The notes: generated from the letters alone by a model not told the origin. Positions 1 through 8,399 are shown, counted from the stretch's first letter. The stretch: DNA of 22,087 bases from Candidatus Parvarchaeota archaeon (GCA_027366075.1 DAHXLI010000046.1:1-22087), one strand, 5' to 3'. Translations and numbers: made by a program.

Positions 1-1
1 G

Positions 2-268
2 ATGCTGTTAAAAGAGGACCTTAGCCTACTGAACAGATATGTCAAATCGGTCGATGAAGATAAAAAGAAAGCAGAATTAAAAGAAGTAAAAGAGAGATTC
101 GCTCCGTTCCTTACTTTAAATAACAACAATACATATCGAGCGATGCACAGAATAGCTAAGCTTGTAAAGAAGCCAGTTTACATGGAAACAATAGATGAAG
201 ACGGACACGGTCTTTTGCTGTTAAGCGACGGAAGAGAGATACAATCTCTTGACCCAGACGAAGAATAG
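2..268 (+). CDS. Unknown protein, C-terminal part
   Basis: I do not recognise this protein. The open frame reaches the window edge, so the Met at its start may be internal and the real start may lie upstream. The 88 visible residues begin with a charged, Lys/Glu-rich helical stretch (about residues 1-35), then a short loop with four Asn, then a basic helix and a hydrophobic patch with consecutive Leu near residue 72. It ends in an acidic tail (DPDEE). There is no signal peptide, membrane segment or cysteine motif. A separate promoter for hisS follows about 80 nt after the stop, so the two genes are probably not one transcript. Confidence 0.55.
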   Translation: MLLKEDLSLLNRYVKSVDEDKKKAELKEVKERFAPFLTLNNNNTYRAMHRIAKLVKKPVYMETIDEDGHGLLLLSDGREIQSLDPDEE

Positions 269-347
269 AACTAGATAGTCATTATTAAAAAGAAGTGCAA
301 TTTGGCGGGATACCTGTTTGTATTTGTTTCTAGCTACGGATAAGAAC

Positions 348-355
348 ATATAAAT
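348..355 (+). promoter_or_regulatory. TATA box of hisS
   Basis: The sequence ATATAAAT is centred about 26 nt before the hisS ATG at 377, the spacing expected if transcription starts at or next to the start codon. No Shine-Dalgarno sequence is visible, which suggests a leaderless mRNA. The same geometry recurs before most transcription units in the window. Confidence 0.65.
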
Positions 356-376
356 TCAAAAAATGATTAAAAATCT

Positions 377-1582
377 ATGGCAGAACGTGTAAAGGGCGTT
401 AGGGACTTTGCTGGGAAGGAAGCGGTTCTAAGGCAAGACATGTCGCAAAGAATAAGAGACGCGTATAAGTGCTTTGGATTTGAGCCTGTAGAGACTCCAT
501 CATTTGAATACCTATCACTTTTTACAAATAAATCTGGACCAGGCATCGAGGAACAGCTCTACTCCTTCTCTGATAAAAAAGGAGAGAAATTAGCTTTGAG
601 ACCAGAACACACAATCTCTAAATTGAGAGTTATATCTGGAAATAAATCCTTTACAAAGCCGATAAAGACCTATAGCATCGGAAATGTTTGGAGATATGAA
701 GACCCACGAAAGGCGCGTTGGCGAGAGTTTATACAAGCCGACATAGACGTGTTTGGTTCTTCAAATTTAAGATACGACGCAGAAGTCATAGCGTGTATCG
801 ATTTTGCAATCAAGAAACTCGGACTTTCTAACTATATGATACGTTTAAGCAATAGAAAGGTTCTTCAAGCAATTTTAGAAGAGCTAGAGGTAGGGCCTAT
901 TGAAAGCATACAAGTATTAAGAGAAATCGATAAGAAAGATAAAGTTGGTATAGACGGCGTGCTTAAAAAAGTGACTGAACTAATAGGCTCTAATAAAGCC
1001 CAAAAGGTAAAATTATACTTAGAAGGCAAATTAGAGCCTAAAGGTGACGGCATCGCAGAAATAGAAAAGGTAACCGGCTACCTAAAAGAATATGGAATAA
1101 AAAATGTGTTCTTCGATCGTTCATTAGTGAGAGGACAGGATTACTATGACGGAACAATATTTGAATTTGAATATGGGGAAGGGCAATATTCTAAGGTAGT
1201 TTTCGCGAGCGGCGGCAGATACGATAAGTTGAGTAAGAAATTTGATTCAGATCTCCCGATAGTCGGCGGTTCTATAGGTTTTGACGTTGTGATGGAAATA
1301 GCTATGGCAAGCGCAACAGAAGATTTCTCTGAAGATTATTGTGTATTAAATGTAGACTCTATTGAAAAGGCAATAGAAATCGCAGGCAAACTCAGAAAAA
1401 AGGGATTAGTTACAGACATATTATTAGATAATGTTTCCTTGTCCAAAGGCTTGGAATATTGTAACGCAAAGAAAATAAGATATGCCGTTATAATCGGTAA
1501 AAAGGACCTAGAGAAAGATGAAGTAACGATAAGAGATTTAAAAGATAAAAAGGATAAAAAAATAAAAGAATCAGAGATATAA
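377..1582 (+). CDS. hisS: Histidyl-tRNA synthetase
   Basis: Charges tRNA-His with histidine in the cytoplasm. It is a class II aminoacyl-tRNA synthetase of 401 residues, slightly short for the family. Visible motifs are class II motif 2 (WRYEDPRKARWREF, about residues 106-119), the histidine-specific LVRGQDYYDGT at 250-260 and GGRYDKL at 279-285. A compact C-terminal anticodon-binding domain (about 318-401) ends in a Lys-rich tail. The motif 3 region (GGSIGFDVVM) has Val-Val where many HisRS have Glu/Asp-Arg. I believe some archaeal HisRS also lack this arginine, so I do not read it as inactivating. Transcription is from its own TATA box, and the gene is convergent with the glycosyltransferase on the other strand, leaving only 8 nt between stops. 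Confidence 0.96.
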   Translation: MAERVKGVRDFAGKEAVLRQDMSQRIRDAYKCFGFEPVETPSFEYLSLFTNKSGPGIEEQLYSFSDKKGEKLALRPEHTISKLRVISGNKSFTKPIKTYSIGNVWRYEDPRKARWREFIQADIDVFGSSNLRYDAEVIACIDFAIKKLGLSNYMIRLSNRKVLQAILEELEVGPIESIQVLREIDKKDKVGIDGVLKKVTELIGSNKAQKVKLYLEGKLEPKGDGIAEIEKVTGYLKEYGIKNVFFDRSLVRGQDYYDGTIFEFEYGEGQYSKVVFASGGRYDKLSKKFDSDLPIVGGSIGFDVVMEIAMASATEDFSEDYCVLNVDSIEKAIEIAGKLRKKGLVTDILLDNVSLSKGLEYCNAKKIRYAVIIGKKDLEKDEVTIRDLKDKKDKKIKESEI

Positions 1583-1590
1583 AAATATTA

Positions 1591-2700
1591 TTATCTTTTT
1601 ATGGCTTCTTCAAATATGGTTTTTAACTTCTTGTTTCTTTCATTTACCGATAGGAAACCATCTTTTATCGCGCTCTCCGCATTTTTTCCCATTTTTAATC
1701 TCTCTCTTTCGTTTTTTATTAAGTATTCTAATTTTTTGTATAATTCTTCTGACATTTTGCAGTTATGATATCTAGAAAGATCTATATCGTTTTGTTTTGT
1801 CCTTAGAAAATCCTTATTCCAAAATATATTAGGTGAATGAACCATTAAGCCGTTGTAATAAGGAATTATTTTTTCTGAGAAGGCGAACGCATCCGTTGAG
1901 ACGACTGGTAATCCCGCCCGCATAGCCTCATACATCGCTATAGAATTTGTTTCACCCATAGATTGGAGAACGTATATGTCGCTTCTTCCAAAAAGTTTGT
2001 CCATGTCATCATCAGACAAAATACCACGGATTATATTTATTTTATATTTTTTTATGAAATCTATATCTTCAGGATAAAAATTCTGATTTGTCTTTATAGT
2101 CCAATCAATGTCATATTTTGCTTTAAGTTTTGGAAAAGCATCTTTAATTATATTAAAACCACGGCCATAAACGTCATCATTTCCTATAGAAAGTAAAGTT
2201 AACTTGCTGTGTCTTATCTTTGTTATTCTTTTATAATGTATTGCAAGTTTTACTACCTCTAACTTGTCTTTTATTTTTGTTATGTTAAAACTATTTTTTA
2301 AAGCGAGATACGCAGCTTCCGAATTTGGCATTATTTTCTTACACGTGTTTCTGCTTATAAGAAACTTAACCAGGGTGCGTTGTCGTTTTCCCCAGTTACG
2401 GTAATCCATACCTACAAAAGCATAAGGATGTTCAAATTCGGTAACCCAAGGTTTATTGTTAAGTGGGATTATGCCTCTAGTTGTGAATATTAAGTCTGCA
2501 TCAGTCCTGTAATAAAACATTCTAGGTAAGCCGAACACTTTAGTTACAAAACGAGCCAATTTTCTTCTGTTTAGGTTATGATGCGAATAGTAGGTCTTAG
2601 CATCGCTTTTACCGGCTACATTGTATTCTGTTCCTGCAGGAGGGTAATCTACTATTTCTCTATATTGTGGATGGGGCCCGATAGGGATAAACACTTTCAT
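1591..2700 (-). CDS. GT4-like glycosyltransferase
   Basis: Probably transfers a sugar from a nucleotide-sugar donor to a glycan or lipid acceptor; the substrate cannot be told from sequence. The C-terminal half has the GT-B/GT4 signature: a SIGNDDVYGRGFN strand-loop, then an E-x7-E type donor site (ETNSIAMYE) followed by AMRAGLPVVSTD. The N-terminal half is divergent, and there is no membrane segment or signal peptide. I chose the start MKVFIPIGPHP at 2700 (369 residues) over an upstream in-frame Met at 2736, because a TATA box lies at 2721-2730, about 26 nt before 2700. It is the last gene of a minus-strand cassette with a GT2 enzyme and an epimerase. The DNA is visibly AT-richer than the flanking genes, consistent with an acquired glycan cassette. 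Confidence 0.8.
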   Translation of the reverse strand: MKVFIPIGPHPQYREIVDYPPAGTEYNVAGKSDAKTYYSHHNLNRRKLARFVTKVFGLPRMFYYRTDADLIFTTRGIIPLNNKPWVTEFEHPYAFVGMDYRNWGKRQRTLVKFLISRNTCKKIMPNSEAAYLALKNSFNITKIKDKLEVVKLAIHYKRITKIRHSKLTLLSIGNDDVYGRGFNIIKDAFPKLKAKYDIDWTIKTNQNFYPEDIDFIKKYKINIIRGILSDDDMDKLFGRSDIYVLQSMGETNSIAMYEAMRAGLPVVSTDAFAFSEKIIPYYNGLMVHSPNIFWNKDFLRTKQNDIDLSRYHNCKMSEELYKKLEYLIKNERERLKMGKNAESAIKDGFLSVNERNKKLKTIFEEAIKR

Positions 2701-2720
2701 ATAAGATATTCTAATCCATT

Positions 2721-2730
2721 TTATATAAAT
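2721..2730 (-). promoter_or_regulatory. TATA box of the GT4-like gene
   Basis: On the minus strand this reads ATTTATATAA, centred about 26 nt before the ATG at 2700. It decides the start: the upstream Met at 2736 would lie before the promoter. It also means this gene can be transcribed independently of the GT2 gene upstream. Confidence 0.65.
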
Positions 2731-2742
2731 TAGCAATAAAAA

Positions 2743-3741
2743 CTAAACTTTCTGCATGCTGGAAACCTGCATTCTTCGTGATCTCATTAAACGGTTCACT
2801 AGCATCTTTTTAATCGCCCTAGGAAATAGAGACCAGAGAACTAAAATAATACTTTGGCTATCCGGGGGGCTAAGTAAAAAGCCGTAGTCACTTAATGTAA
2901 CTGAAGATTTCATTTTTGGATTATTTATTGATGAATATATATTATATTTAAATTTTGATTCTATGGAAAACCTTCTAAAGTATTTTTCAAAATCCGTACC
3001 TATAGATAGCTCATAAAATAATTCAGAATCTTCTAGATATTTTTTATAAAGTAATATTTTTTTCTCTATAAATTCTGTAAGCAGCGCGTTCTTACCAATA
3101 AGATTTATATTAGAGTTACTACCGTGTATCCTATAGAACGTTAGCTCGGCGTCATCTATCTTTATTCCTCCTTTATTTTTTATTGCTAGGACCAATGAAA
3201 GTGTATCTATAGATAAATTAAGTGCGCGCAAGGTCCATAAATTACTCGTAAGCAAATTGCGTCTTACACATATTGAGCTATTATTAAATAGTTTATGTAT
3301 GAATACTTTTTTCTTTAAATTTTTATAGCGATTTTTATCGTTCATATTATTTATAGTGTTTCCGGTTTCGTTTATTACCTTATAATTGTTATGATAAAAT
3401 AACAGCCTAGAATCGTTTTCGAAGTCATTGTATACGTGTGTTAATTTATCTTTAGTAAATCTGTCGTCATCATCTAGGAAACTTATAACGTTGCCCTTAC
3501 TTGTTTTTAATGCATCCATTATGAACGCTCCGACTTTAACCTTTGTAGAAAAAACGCTTTTAATATGATTTTTCTTTATGAAGGAATCTAAGTTTCTATC
3601 TTTAAAATTCTTTATTACAATTATCTCATATTTCGATTTTGATAAGCTCTGATTAAGTGCGGACACAATTGCACCCTTAAGGAACTGTTTTCTTCCATAG
3701 GCATCTATTATAACAGTTATAAACGTTTTTTTAGTCCCCAT
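2743..3741 (-). CDS. GT2-like glycosyltransferase
   Basis: Likely an inverting GT-A fold glycosyltransferase that adds a sugar to a surface glycan. The N-terminus has the family's first strand (ITVIIDAYGRKQFLKGAIVS, residues 8-27). An acidic metal/nucleotide site FLDDDDRF lies at 88-95, matching the DXD-containing loop of GT2 enzymes. The C-terminal third (about 220-332) is basic and not recognisable, and no clear transmembrane helices are seen. A TATA-like TTTTAAATAG at 3762-3771 lies about 26 nt before the ATG. Codon use is strongly A/T biased, as in the neighbouring GT4-like gene. Acceptor and donor are unknown. Confidence 0.78.
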   Translation of the reverse strand: MGTKKTFITVIIDAYGRKQFLKGAIVSALNQSLSKSKYEIIVIKNFKDRNLDSFIKKNHIKSVFSTKVKVGAFIMDALKTSKGNVISFLDDDDRFTKDKLTHVYNDFENDSRLLFYHNNYKVINETGNTINNMNDKNRYKNLKKKVFIHKLFNNSSICVRRNLLTSNLWTLRALNLSIDTLSLVLAIKNKGGIKIDDAELTFYRIHGSNSNINLIGKNALLTEFIEKKILLYKKYLEDSELFYELSIGTDFEKYFRRFSIESKFKYNIYSSINNPKMKSSVTLSDYGFLLSPPDSQSIILVLWSLFPRAIKKMLVNRLMRSRRMQVSSMQKV

Positions 3742-3761
3742 CTAAATATATCAAGCAAAAG

Positions 3762-3771
3762 CTATTTAAAA
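3762..3771 (-). promoter_or_regulatory. TATA box of the GT2-like gene
   Basis: Minus-strand TTTTAAATAG lies about 26 nt upstream of the ATG at 3741, within the 62-nt gap to the epimerase stop. This fits a leaderless transcript. Confidence 0.5.
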
Positions 3772-3803
3772 CTTCAGTAAAAAGGTTATTTAAAATAATA
3801 GAC

Positions 3804-4745
3804 TTAATTAATTTTTCGTGCTTCTTGTATAGCTTTCTCTATCGCTTCGTCGCTCCCGTACTTATTCTTCCAACCAAGTTTAAAAACTTTTTCAATTGAT
3901 AATTCTGCTTGTTTTATATCCCCTTGCCAATCGCGTCCTTGGTATCCCCTGGTAAAATTAATTTTTACATCTTTTAGCCCATAACTTTTTATTACCATAT
4001 TGGCTATTTTTTTAACAGAAGTTCTGCCAACGTTTCCTAAGTTAAAAATATCGCTTATGTTAGATTTAGAATTAATTAAGAGCATAGCTGCTACACAATC
4101 GCTGACATCTATATAGGATTTTTCTTGTGTCCCATCTCCTAATATATCAAGTTTTTTTGGGTTTTCTTTCAATTTTTTAAGAAAATCGGCTATAACTCCA
4201 TGTGTGCAATTCTTTCCAACAATATTCGCAAATCTGAATATAGACGCTTTAAAATTGTAATAGTTAGAATACACTAATATTAAGGCTTCGCCAGCGAGTT
4301 TCGTTGCTCCGTATGACGAAATCGGTTTGCATGGCCCATAACTTTCTGGAGTCGGGATGATAGTTGCCTCCCCGTATACAGCGCAACTAGAAGAAAAAAC
4401 TAGTTCTTTTATTTTGCTTTGTCTTATAAAGTCAAGCAGGTTTCTAGTCGCTTCTATATTATGCTTAAAATCTATCTCAGGGTGTTCAAAACCACCGCGC
4501 ACATCAGAATGTGCTGCTAAATGTACAAAAAGGTCAAATTTTGCAAGGTCTTTAAATGTCTCTTTATCGGTTAGGTCTCTTTGTAGAAATCTAAATTTTT
4601 TTTTGAATTCTCTTATATATCTATCATCCGGGACTTTGGAAAATTGTCTATAACGGTTATTTTATTGTTTTCTACAAGTTTTGCCACGGCGTTCGAACCT
4701 ATAAAACCCGCCCCCGGTTATTAGAATATCCTGATCTTTGAGCAT
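3804..4745 (-). pseudogene. Sugar-nucleotide epimerase, broken near N-terminus
   Basis: An extended short-chain dehydrogenase of the UDP-glucose 4-epimerase type. The catalytic part is intact: FSSSCAVYGE, then the Tyr-x3-Lys site in SSYGATKLAGEA, then a C-terminal substrate domain ending at 3804. The N-terminus starts at the ATG at 4745 (MLKDQDILITGG), but the expected TGGAGFIGS nucleotide-binding loop goes out of frame at about 4708-4712. The reading is best explained by loss of two bases (GC or CG). The frame is put right by loss of one base in an A run at 4640-4643 (plus strand), before the expected DNFSKVPDD. The net loss is three bases, but the stretch between is read wrongly and meets a TAA. 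The GTG at 4502 is an internal Val (SDVRGGFEHP), not a start. It is either a pseudogene or carries two sequence errors. Confidence 0.8.
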
Positions 4746-4762
4746 ATAAACGAGGTGTGACG

Positions 4763-4780
4763 GTTTTTATTAAATATATA
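4763..4780. promoter_or_regulatory. Divergent promoter, epimerase and nop5
   Basis: This AT-rich block (including TAAATATATA on the plus strand) lies between the divergent epimerase (ATG at 4745) and nop5 (ATG at 4804). Read leftward, a TATA-like element sits about 25 nt before 4745. Read rightward, another lies about 27 nt before 4804. The two core promoters overlap, so initiation in the two directions may compete. Confidence 0.5.
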
Positions 4781-4803
4781 ACTTGTTAATTAGAGATAAA
4801 GAT

Positions 4804-5565
4804 ATGGATAATCAGGATTATATACGCCGGGCTAGAAAAACTTTAAAGGAAGGGCTTTCTTTAGGGGACCTTATAACAAAACTTGTAAACCTTATAGATG
4901 AAACAGAACGGGCCGAAAATACTCTTTTTGAAGCGATTTATGATTTATACTTCATGTATTACCCCGAAGCCGCGGCCTTACTTAAGGAACGGGACGAATT
5001 TATTGCGACTATCTCTGGCGGAGTAGACAGAGTGGATGTTGGGAACGTTCTAAAGATATCAGTAGAAAGTATGGGTTATGATCTTTCTGGAGACGACAGG
5101 TCGCTGCTTAATCTACATGTAAATGAACTAAAAAATTTATCGGACATGAAAAATTTTACAAAAACATATCTTGAGAAAGTAATACGCGAAAACTACCCAA
5201 ATATCTATGAAGTCGCGGGCTACATGGTTGCGGCGCGGCTTATAATGTTAAGTGGGGGCCTAAAGCCCCTTGCGTTTATGCCTAGCTCTAAAGTCCAGAT
5301 ACTAGGCGCGGAAAAAGCCCTTTTCTCTCATTTTAGGAAGGGCAAATCATCACCTAAATATGGCGTGATATTTAAAATTCCTACAATAGAAGGCGCACCT
5401 CAGGAAAAGAGAGGCAAAATAGCAAGAGTTTTGGCGTCAAAAATCTCCATGGCCGCAAAATTAGACCTATTCTCAAAGAAAGATGGTAGCGCAATTCTTA
5501 AAGAGAAATTAGAAGAAGAAATAGATAGGATAATGAAAAATGGAACTAAAAAAAGTTATAGATAA
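4804..5565 (+). CDS. nop5: Nop5/Nop56-family box C/D RNP core, short form
   Basis: Scaffold of the archaeal box C/D sRNP: it bridges L7Ae-bound guide RNA and fibrillarin for 2'-O-methylation of rRNA and tRNA. Residues 20-130 form the helical coiled-coil region. The Nop domain (about 134-225) is clear, with GYMVAARLIMLSGGLK, PSSKVQILGAEKALFSHFRKG, YGVIF and KRGKIARVLASKIS. I chose the ATG at 4804 (253 residues) because a TATA box sits about 27 nt before it; a TTG at 4783 would add seven residues. Only about 20 residues precede the coiled coil. The N-terminal fibrillarin-binding domain of roughly 100 residues usual in this family therefore seems absent. It overlaps the fibrillarin gene by 26 nt, so the two are almost certainly co-transcribed. 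Confidence 0.93.
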   Translation: MDNQDYIRRARKTLKEGLSLGDLITKLVNLIDETERAENTLFEAIYDLYFMYYPEAAALLKERDEFIATISGGVDRVDVGNVLKISVESMGYDLSGDDRSLLNLHVNELKNLSDMKNFTKTYLEKVIRENYPNIYEVAGYMVAARLIMLSGGLKPLAFMPSSKVQILGAEKALFSHFRKGKSSPKYGVIFKIPTIEGAPQEKRGKIARVLASKISMAAKLDLFSKKDGSAILKEKLEEEIDRIMKNGTKKSYR

Positions 5566-6211
5566 TGTCTTCTGGGCAGGAGATAAAAATAAATTGTTAG
5601 TAACAAGGAACCTGGTTACAGGCGAATCCGTATATGGAGAACGTCTTCTAACCGTGGACGGGCAAGAGTATAGAGAATGGGTACCTATAAGAAGCAAGCT
5701 TTCTGCGGCCTTTCATAAAGGGTTAAGGATGATAGATATAAAAGAAGGAAGTAAGATTCTATACCTCGGAGCATCTTCAGGCACGACCGTTTCGCATGTT
5801 TCGGATATAGTTACGAATAAAGGCGAGATATATGCTGTAGAAATATCTGAAGAGATGGGCGCCAGTTTGATTTTATTAGCAGAAAAAAGAAAAAACATAT
5901 TTCCTCTAATAGAAGACGCTAGAAAAGTTGATTCCTACTCAAAATTCGTTCCAAAGTGTGATTTCATTTACCAAGATGTAGCACAAAGAGATCAGGTAGA
6001 AATATTTATTCACAATTCAAACCAATTTCTCAAAAATGGTAGTTACGGTGCGATAGCTATTAAGACAAAGAGTATAGACGTATCGAAACCCAGCGGATTT
6101 ATAATAGAACAGACCTCCGCGCTTTTGAGGAGAAATTTTACAATCATCGCTTCGATTGATTTATACCCTTACCAAAGGGACCATGCGCTTATAATCGTAC
6201 GTAAAAAATAA
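5540..6211 (+). CDS. flpA: Fibrillarin-like rRNA/tRNA 2'-O-methyltransferase
   Basis: S-adenosylmethionine-dependent methyltransferase of the box C/D RNP, which methylates the 2'-OH of RNA positions chosen by guide RNAs. It has the usual short archaeal length (223 residues). The N-terminal half-domain includes the REWVPIRSKLSAAF segment. The SAM loop YLGASSGTTVSHVSDI is near residues 75-90, the acidic IYAVEIS strand follows, and a QDVAQ catalytic Asp, an IKTKSID Lys and a YPYQRDHA motif complete the K-D-K-H type set. The ATG lies inside the end of nop5, so translation is probably coupled. Confidence 0.95.
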   Translation: MELKKVIDNVFWAGDKNKLLVTRNLVTGESVYGERLLTVDGQEYREWVPIRSKLSAAFHKGLRMIDIKEGSKILYLGASSGTTVSHVSDIVTNKGEIYAVEISEEMGASLILLAEKRKNIFPLIEDARKVDSYSKFVPKCDFIYQDVAQRDQVEIFIHNSNQFLKNGSYGAIAIKTKSIDVSKPSGFIIEQTSALLRRNFTIIASIDLYPYQRDHALIIVRKK

Positions 6212-6280
6212 CATTCAATAAGTGATTAAGATAAGCAATAAATACATAAAAATACTTTATCTATTGTATACAGAGGATTT

Positions 6281-7099
6281 ATGGACGATGATTCAAAACT
6301 AGAGGCGGAAAAAGAGGATCTTTTAAGCAAGATAGAGATACTAAAAGTCCAAATAAAGAATTTTGAGAATGAACTTGGTATAAGTACCGAAGACCTGCAG
6401 GTGAATCGATCAGAAAATGATTATAAAGTCATAGATCGAATGAAAGAGTCAGAAAAGCAGCTTTCCGTGATAGAAACATTAGTCAAAAGTGAAGTTCCAG
6501 AACAGAATCAGTTTAAACCCATGCTTAGGAATCAACAGGAAACACATTTAGATCTTGTCGAAATGCCGCCGGAGTTAACAATGCGAATCCCAAAAATGGG
6601 CGCCCAAGATAAAAAAATAGAAAATACCGCTTTTCAAAACGATGTCACGCAAGGACAAAACCCATCCGTTCAACAAAAAACACCAGATCCAGTGGACACA
6701 TTGTCAAGAGATCTCCAGAGTAGGACTTTAGAATTGAAACAAAAATCGGAACAGATTGCTCAAATAAGTTCGTTGGTTTCTAGGCTTAGAAGTGATATGC
6801 TTTCGCAGCCTAAATCGAGTCAACAATCTTTTTCAGAAACCCCGCACCAAGCCTTAGAAAATACGGTGCAGCAGCAAAAAGTACAACAGGTCTCCAGGCC
6901 ACAACAGGCTTTTCAATACTCTGCGGTAGACCTGCCTGCGCTAGCGACAATGGTACAAAAATTAAACGAATTAATCAAAGAGAATGAAGCGATATCCGAA
7001 GAGCTTAGAGAGATAATAGACGATAATAAGAATGTGAATAACGCTACAAGAATATCGGATTTAGTCAGGAAATTGGCTGTGGCAGGCCTTAATGGTTAA
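6281..7099 (+). CDS. Gln-rich coiled-coil protein, unknown function
   Basis: I do not recognise this 272-residue protein. It has a predicted coiled coil at residues 5-35, a low-complexity Gln/Pro/Ser-rich middle (about 70-215), and further coiled-coil stretches at about 136-176 and 219-248. No signal peptide, membrane span, enzyme motif or cysteines were noticed. The layout (helix, flexible linker, helix) suggests an adaptor or structural protein, which is inference. A weak GAGG motif sits about 5 nt before the ATG. Its last eight bases overlap the start of apgM (ATGGTTAA), which implies co-transcription and translational coupling with that glycolytic gene. Confidence 0.75.
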   Translation: MDDDSKLEAEKEDLLSKIEILKVQIKNFENELGISTEDLQVNRSENDYKVIDRMKESEKQLSVIETLVKSEVPEQNQFKPMLRNQQETHLDLVEMPPELTMRIPKMGAQDKKIENTAFQNDVTQGQNPSVQQKTPDPVDTLSRDLQSRTLELKQKSEQIAQISSLVSRLRSDMLSQPKSSQQSFSETPHQALENTVQQQKVQQVSRPQQAFQYSAVDLPALATMVQKLNELIKENEAISEELREIIDDNKNVNNATRISDLVRKLAVAGLNG

Positions 7100-8348
7100 G
7101 TTAGTATACATAATTGTAGATGGGATGGCGGATTTGCCGATAAGACTACTCAATAATAAAACTCCCTTAGAATACGCTTACAAACCAAATATCTCGTCAT
7201 TTCTTAAACATGCGACTTACGGTTTTCCTTCTGTCTTAGGTAAGCTAGCACCACAGAGCGATGTGGGTGTAATGGCAGATCTAAGTTACGATCCAATAAA
7301 ATATTCGACCGGGAGAGGCTGGTTTGAATGTTTGGGGCTAGGTATGGCACCAAAAGATGGCGAGCTTAGCGTACGGGTTAATTTTGGAGAAGTAAAAGGA
7401 CGAAAAATCTCTTCAGTAAGAACTTATATGTCTAAGGAAGAACTTCATCTTCTCGAAGCTGAGATTAACGAGAAGGTACAGATGCCCATAGGATTTAGAT
7501 TTAAGGTCGGAGAAGACTATCGCGCAGGGCTTGTGCTTACATCAGACAAAGAACAATTCTCTGAATATGTTTCAAACAATGAGCCAGGATACACGCCAAA
7601 GTTTTACAAAACCGGGAAGAAATTGAGCTTTGCTACGGATATAAAAGACCTAAAGATACATGATATAAAACCACTTAGACACGGAGCAAAATATACCGCA
7701 GAACTCCTAAATTTGTTCATAAAAAACGCGATAAAAGTAATTAAAAATTCAGAAGTTTTCATATTAAGGGCTAAAGATAATAAACCGTTACCAAATTATT
7801 TATTTTTGAGAGACGCCGCAGTCAGAGACCCCCATCTGCCAGCTATAAATGAAAAGTTTAAAAGACGATGGGCGGCGATTACCGGGATGCCTTTAGAGAA
7901 AGGAATAGCCTCTGCGGCAGGAATGAAATTAATAGAAGTCGAAGAATCTCAGGACATAAACAAAAACTTTAGCGAGAAAGCAGAAAGCGTAGCGGCGGCC
8001 ATGCGGTCTTTTGACTGTGTTTATTTGCACATAAAACAAACTGACTCGGTTTCTCACCTCGGCAAATACGCGGACAAATACGCAATAATCGAAGCAATTG
8101 ATCGTATAATAATAGGGCGGCTTCTCAGAGAATTAAATATCCAAAGGGGCGATACGCTAGTAATGACGTGTGATCACGCCACATCATGCGAATTAAAGAG
8201 GCATATAAATTCGAATATCCCGGTTTTAATTGTAAACCGCAAATTTGGACAAAATAAGGATTTTGGCGAAGCTAACTGCAGGAAAAAGCACATCTCTGCG
8301 ATAGAAAGGGCTACCGATATCCTGCCATTCGTTGTAGCACTTAAATGA
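7092..8348 (+). CDS. apgM: 2,3-bisphosphoglycerate-independent phosphoglycerate mutase, archaeal type
   Basis: Interconverts 3- and 2-phosphoglycerate in glycolysis/gluconeogenesis. It is 418 residues, usual for the ApgM branch of the alkaline phosphatase superfamily. Metal and nucleophile sites are visible: VDGMAD at about residues 9-14, the catalytic Ser in PQSDVG (Ser56), the SYDP motif, DSVSHLGKYADKYAIIEAID and TCDHATSC in the C-terminal metal site. The start codon lies inside the end of the coiled-coil gene, so the two form an operon. The gene after it has its own promoter. Confidence 0.93.
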   Translation: MVKLVYIIVDGMADLPIRLLNNKTPLEYAYKPNISSFLKHATYGFPSVLGKLAPQSDVGVMADLSYDPIKYSTGRGWFECLGLGMAPKDGELSVRVNFGEVKGRKISSVRTYMSKEELHLLEAEINEKVQMPIGFRFKVGEDYRAGLVLTSDKEQFSEYVSNNEPGYTPKFYKTGKKLSFATDIKDLKIHDIKPLRHGAKYTAELLNLFIKNAIKVIKNSEVFILRAKDNKPLPNYLFLRDAAVRDPHLPAINEKFKRRWAAITGMPLEKGIASAAGMKLIEVEESQDINKNFSEKAESVAAAMRSFDCVYLHIKQTDSVSHLGKYADKYAIIEAIDRIIIGRLLRELNIQRGDTLVMTCDHATSCELKRHINSNIPVLIVNRKFGQNKDFGEANCRKKHISAIERATDILPFVVALK

Positions 8349-8370
8349 GCGCTAGCTTCTTACAGTGCAC

Positions 8371-8382
8371 TATTTAAAAATA
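8371..8382 (+). promoter_or_regulatory. TATA box of polX
   Basis: TATTTAAAAATA lies about 24 nt before the polX ATG at 8400, in the 51-nt gap after apgM. No Shine-Dalgarno sequence follows it, consistent with leaderless transcription. Confidence 0.55.
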
Positions 8383-8399
8383 GGTGACTGATATTATAC

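Noticed and set aside
1265..1300. HisRS motif 3 lacking its arginine as a sign of a non-functional paralogue
   Set aside because: All other catalytic motifs and the anticodon-binding domain are present, and I recall some archaeal HisRS with a similar motif 3, so an active enzyme is the simpler reading.
3804..4502. Epimerase as a complete 232-residue gene starting at GTG 4502
   Set aside because: The GTG is the Val in SDVRGGFEHP, the middle of the fold; the NAD-binding half would be missing and no promoter lies before it. The true start is at 4745.
4600..4712. Programmed frameshifting in the epimerase
   Set aside because: Two shifts at unrelated sites would be needed, the first requires restoring two missing bases in a glycine loop, and no stimulatory structure is evident.
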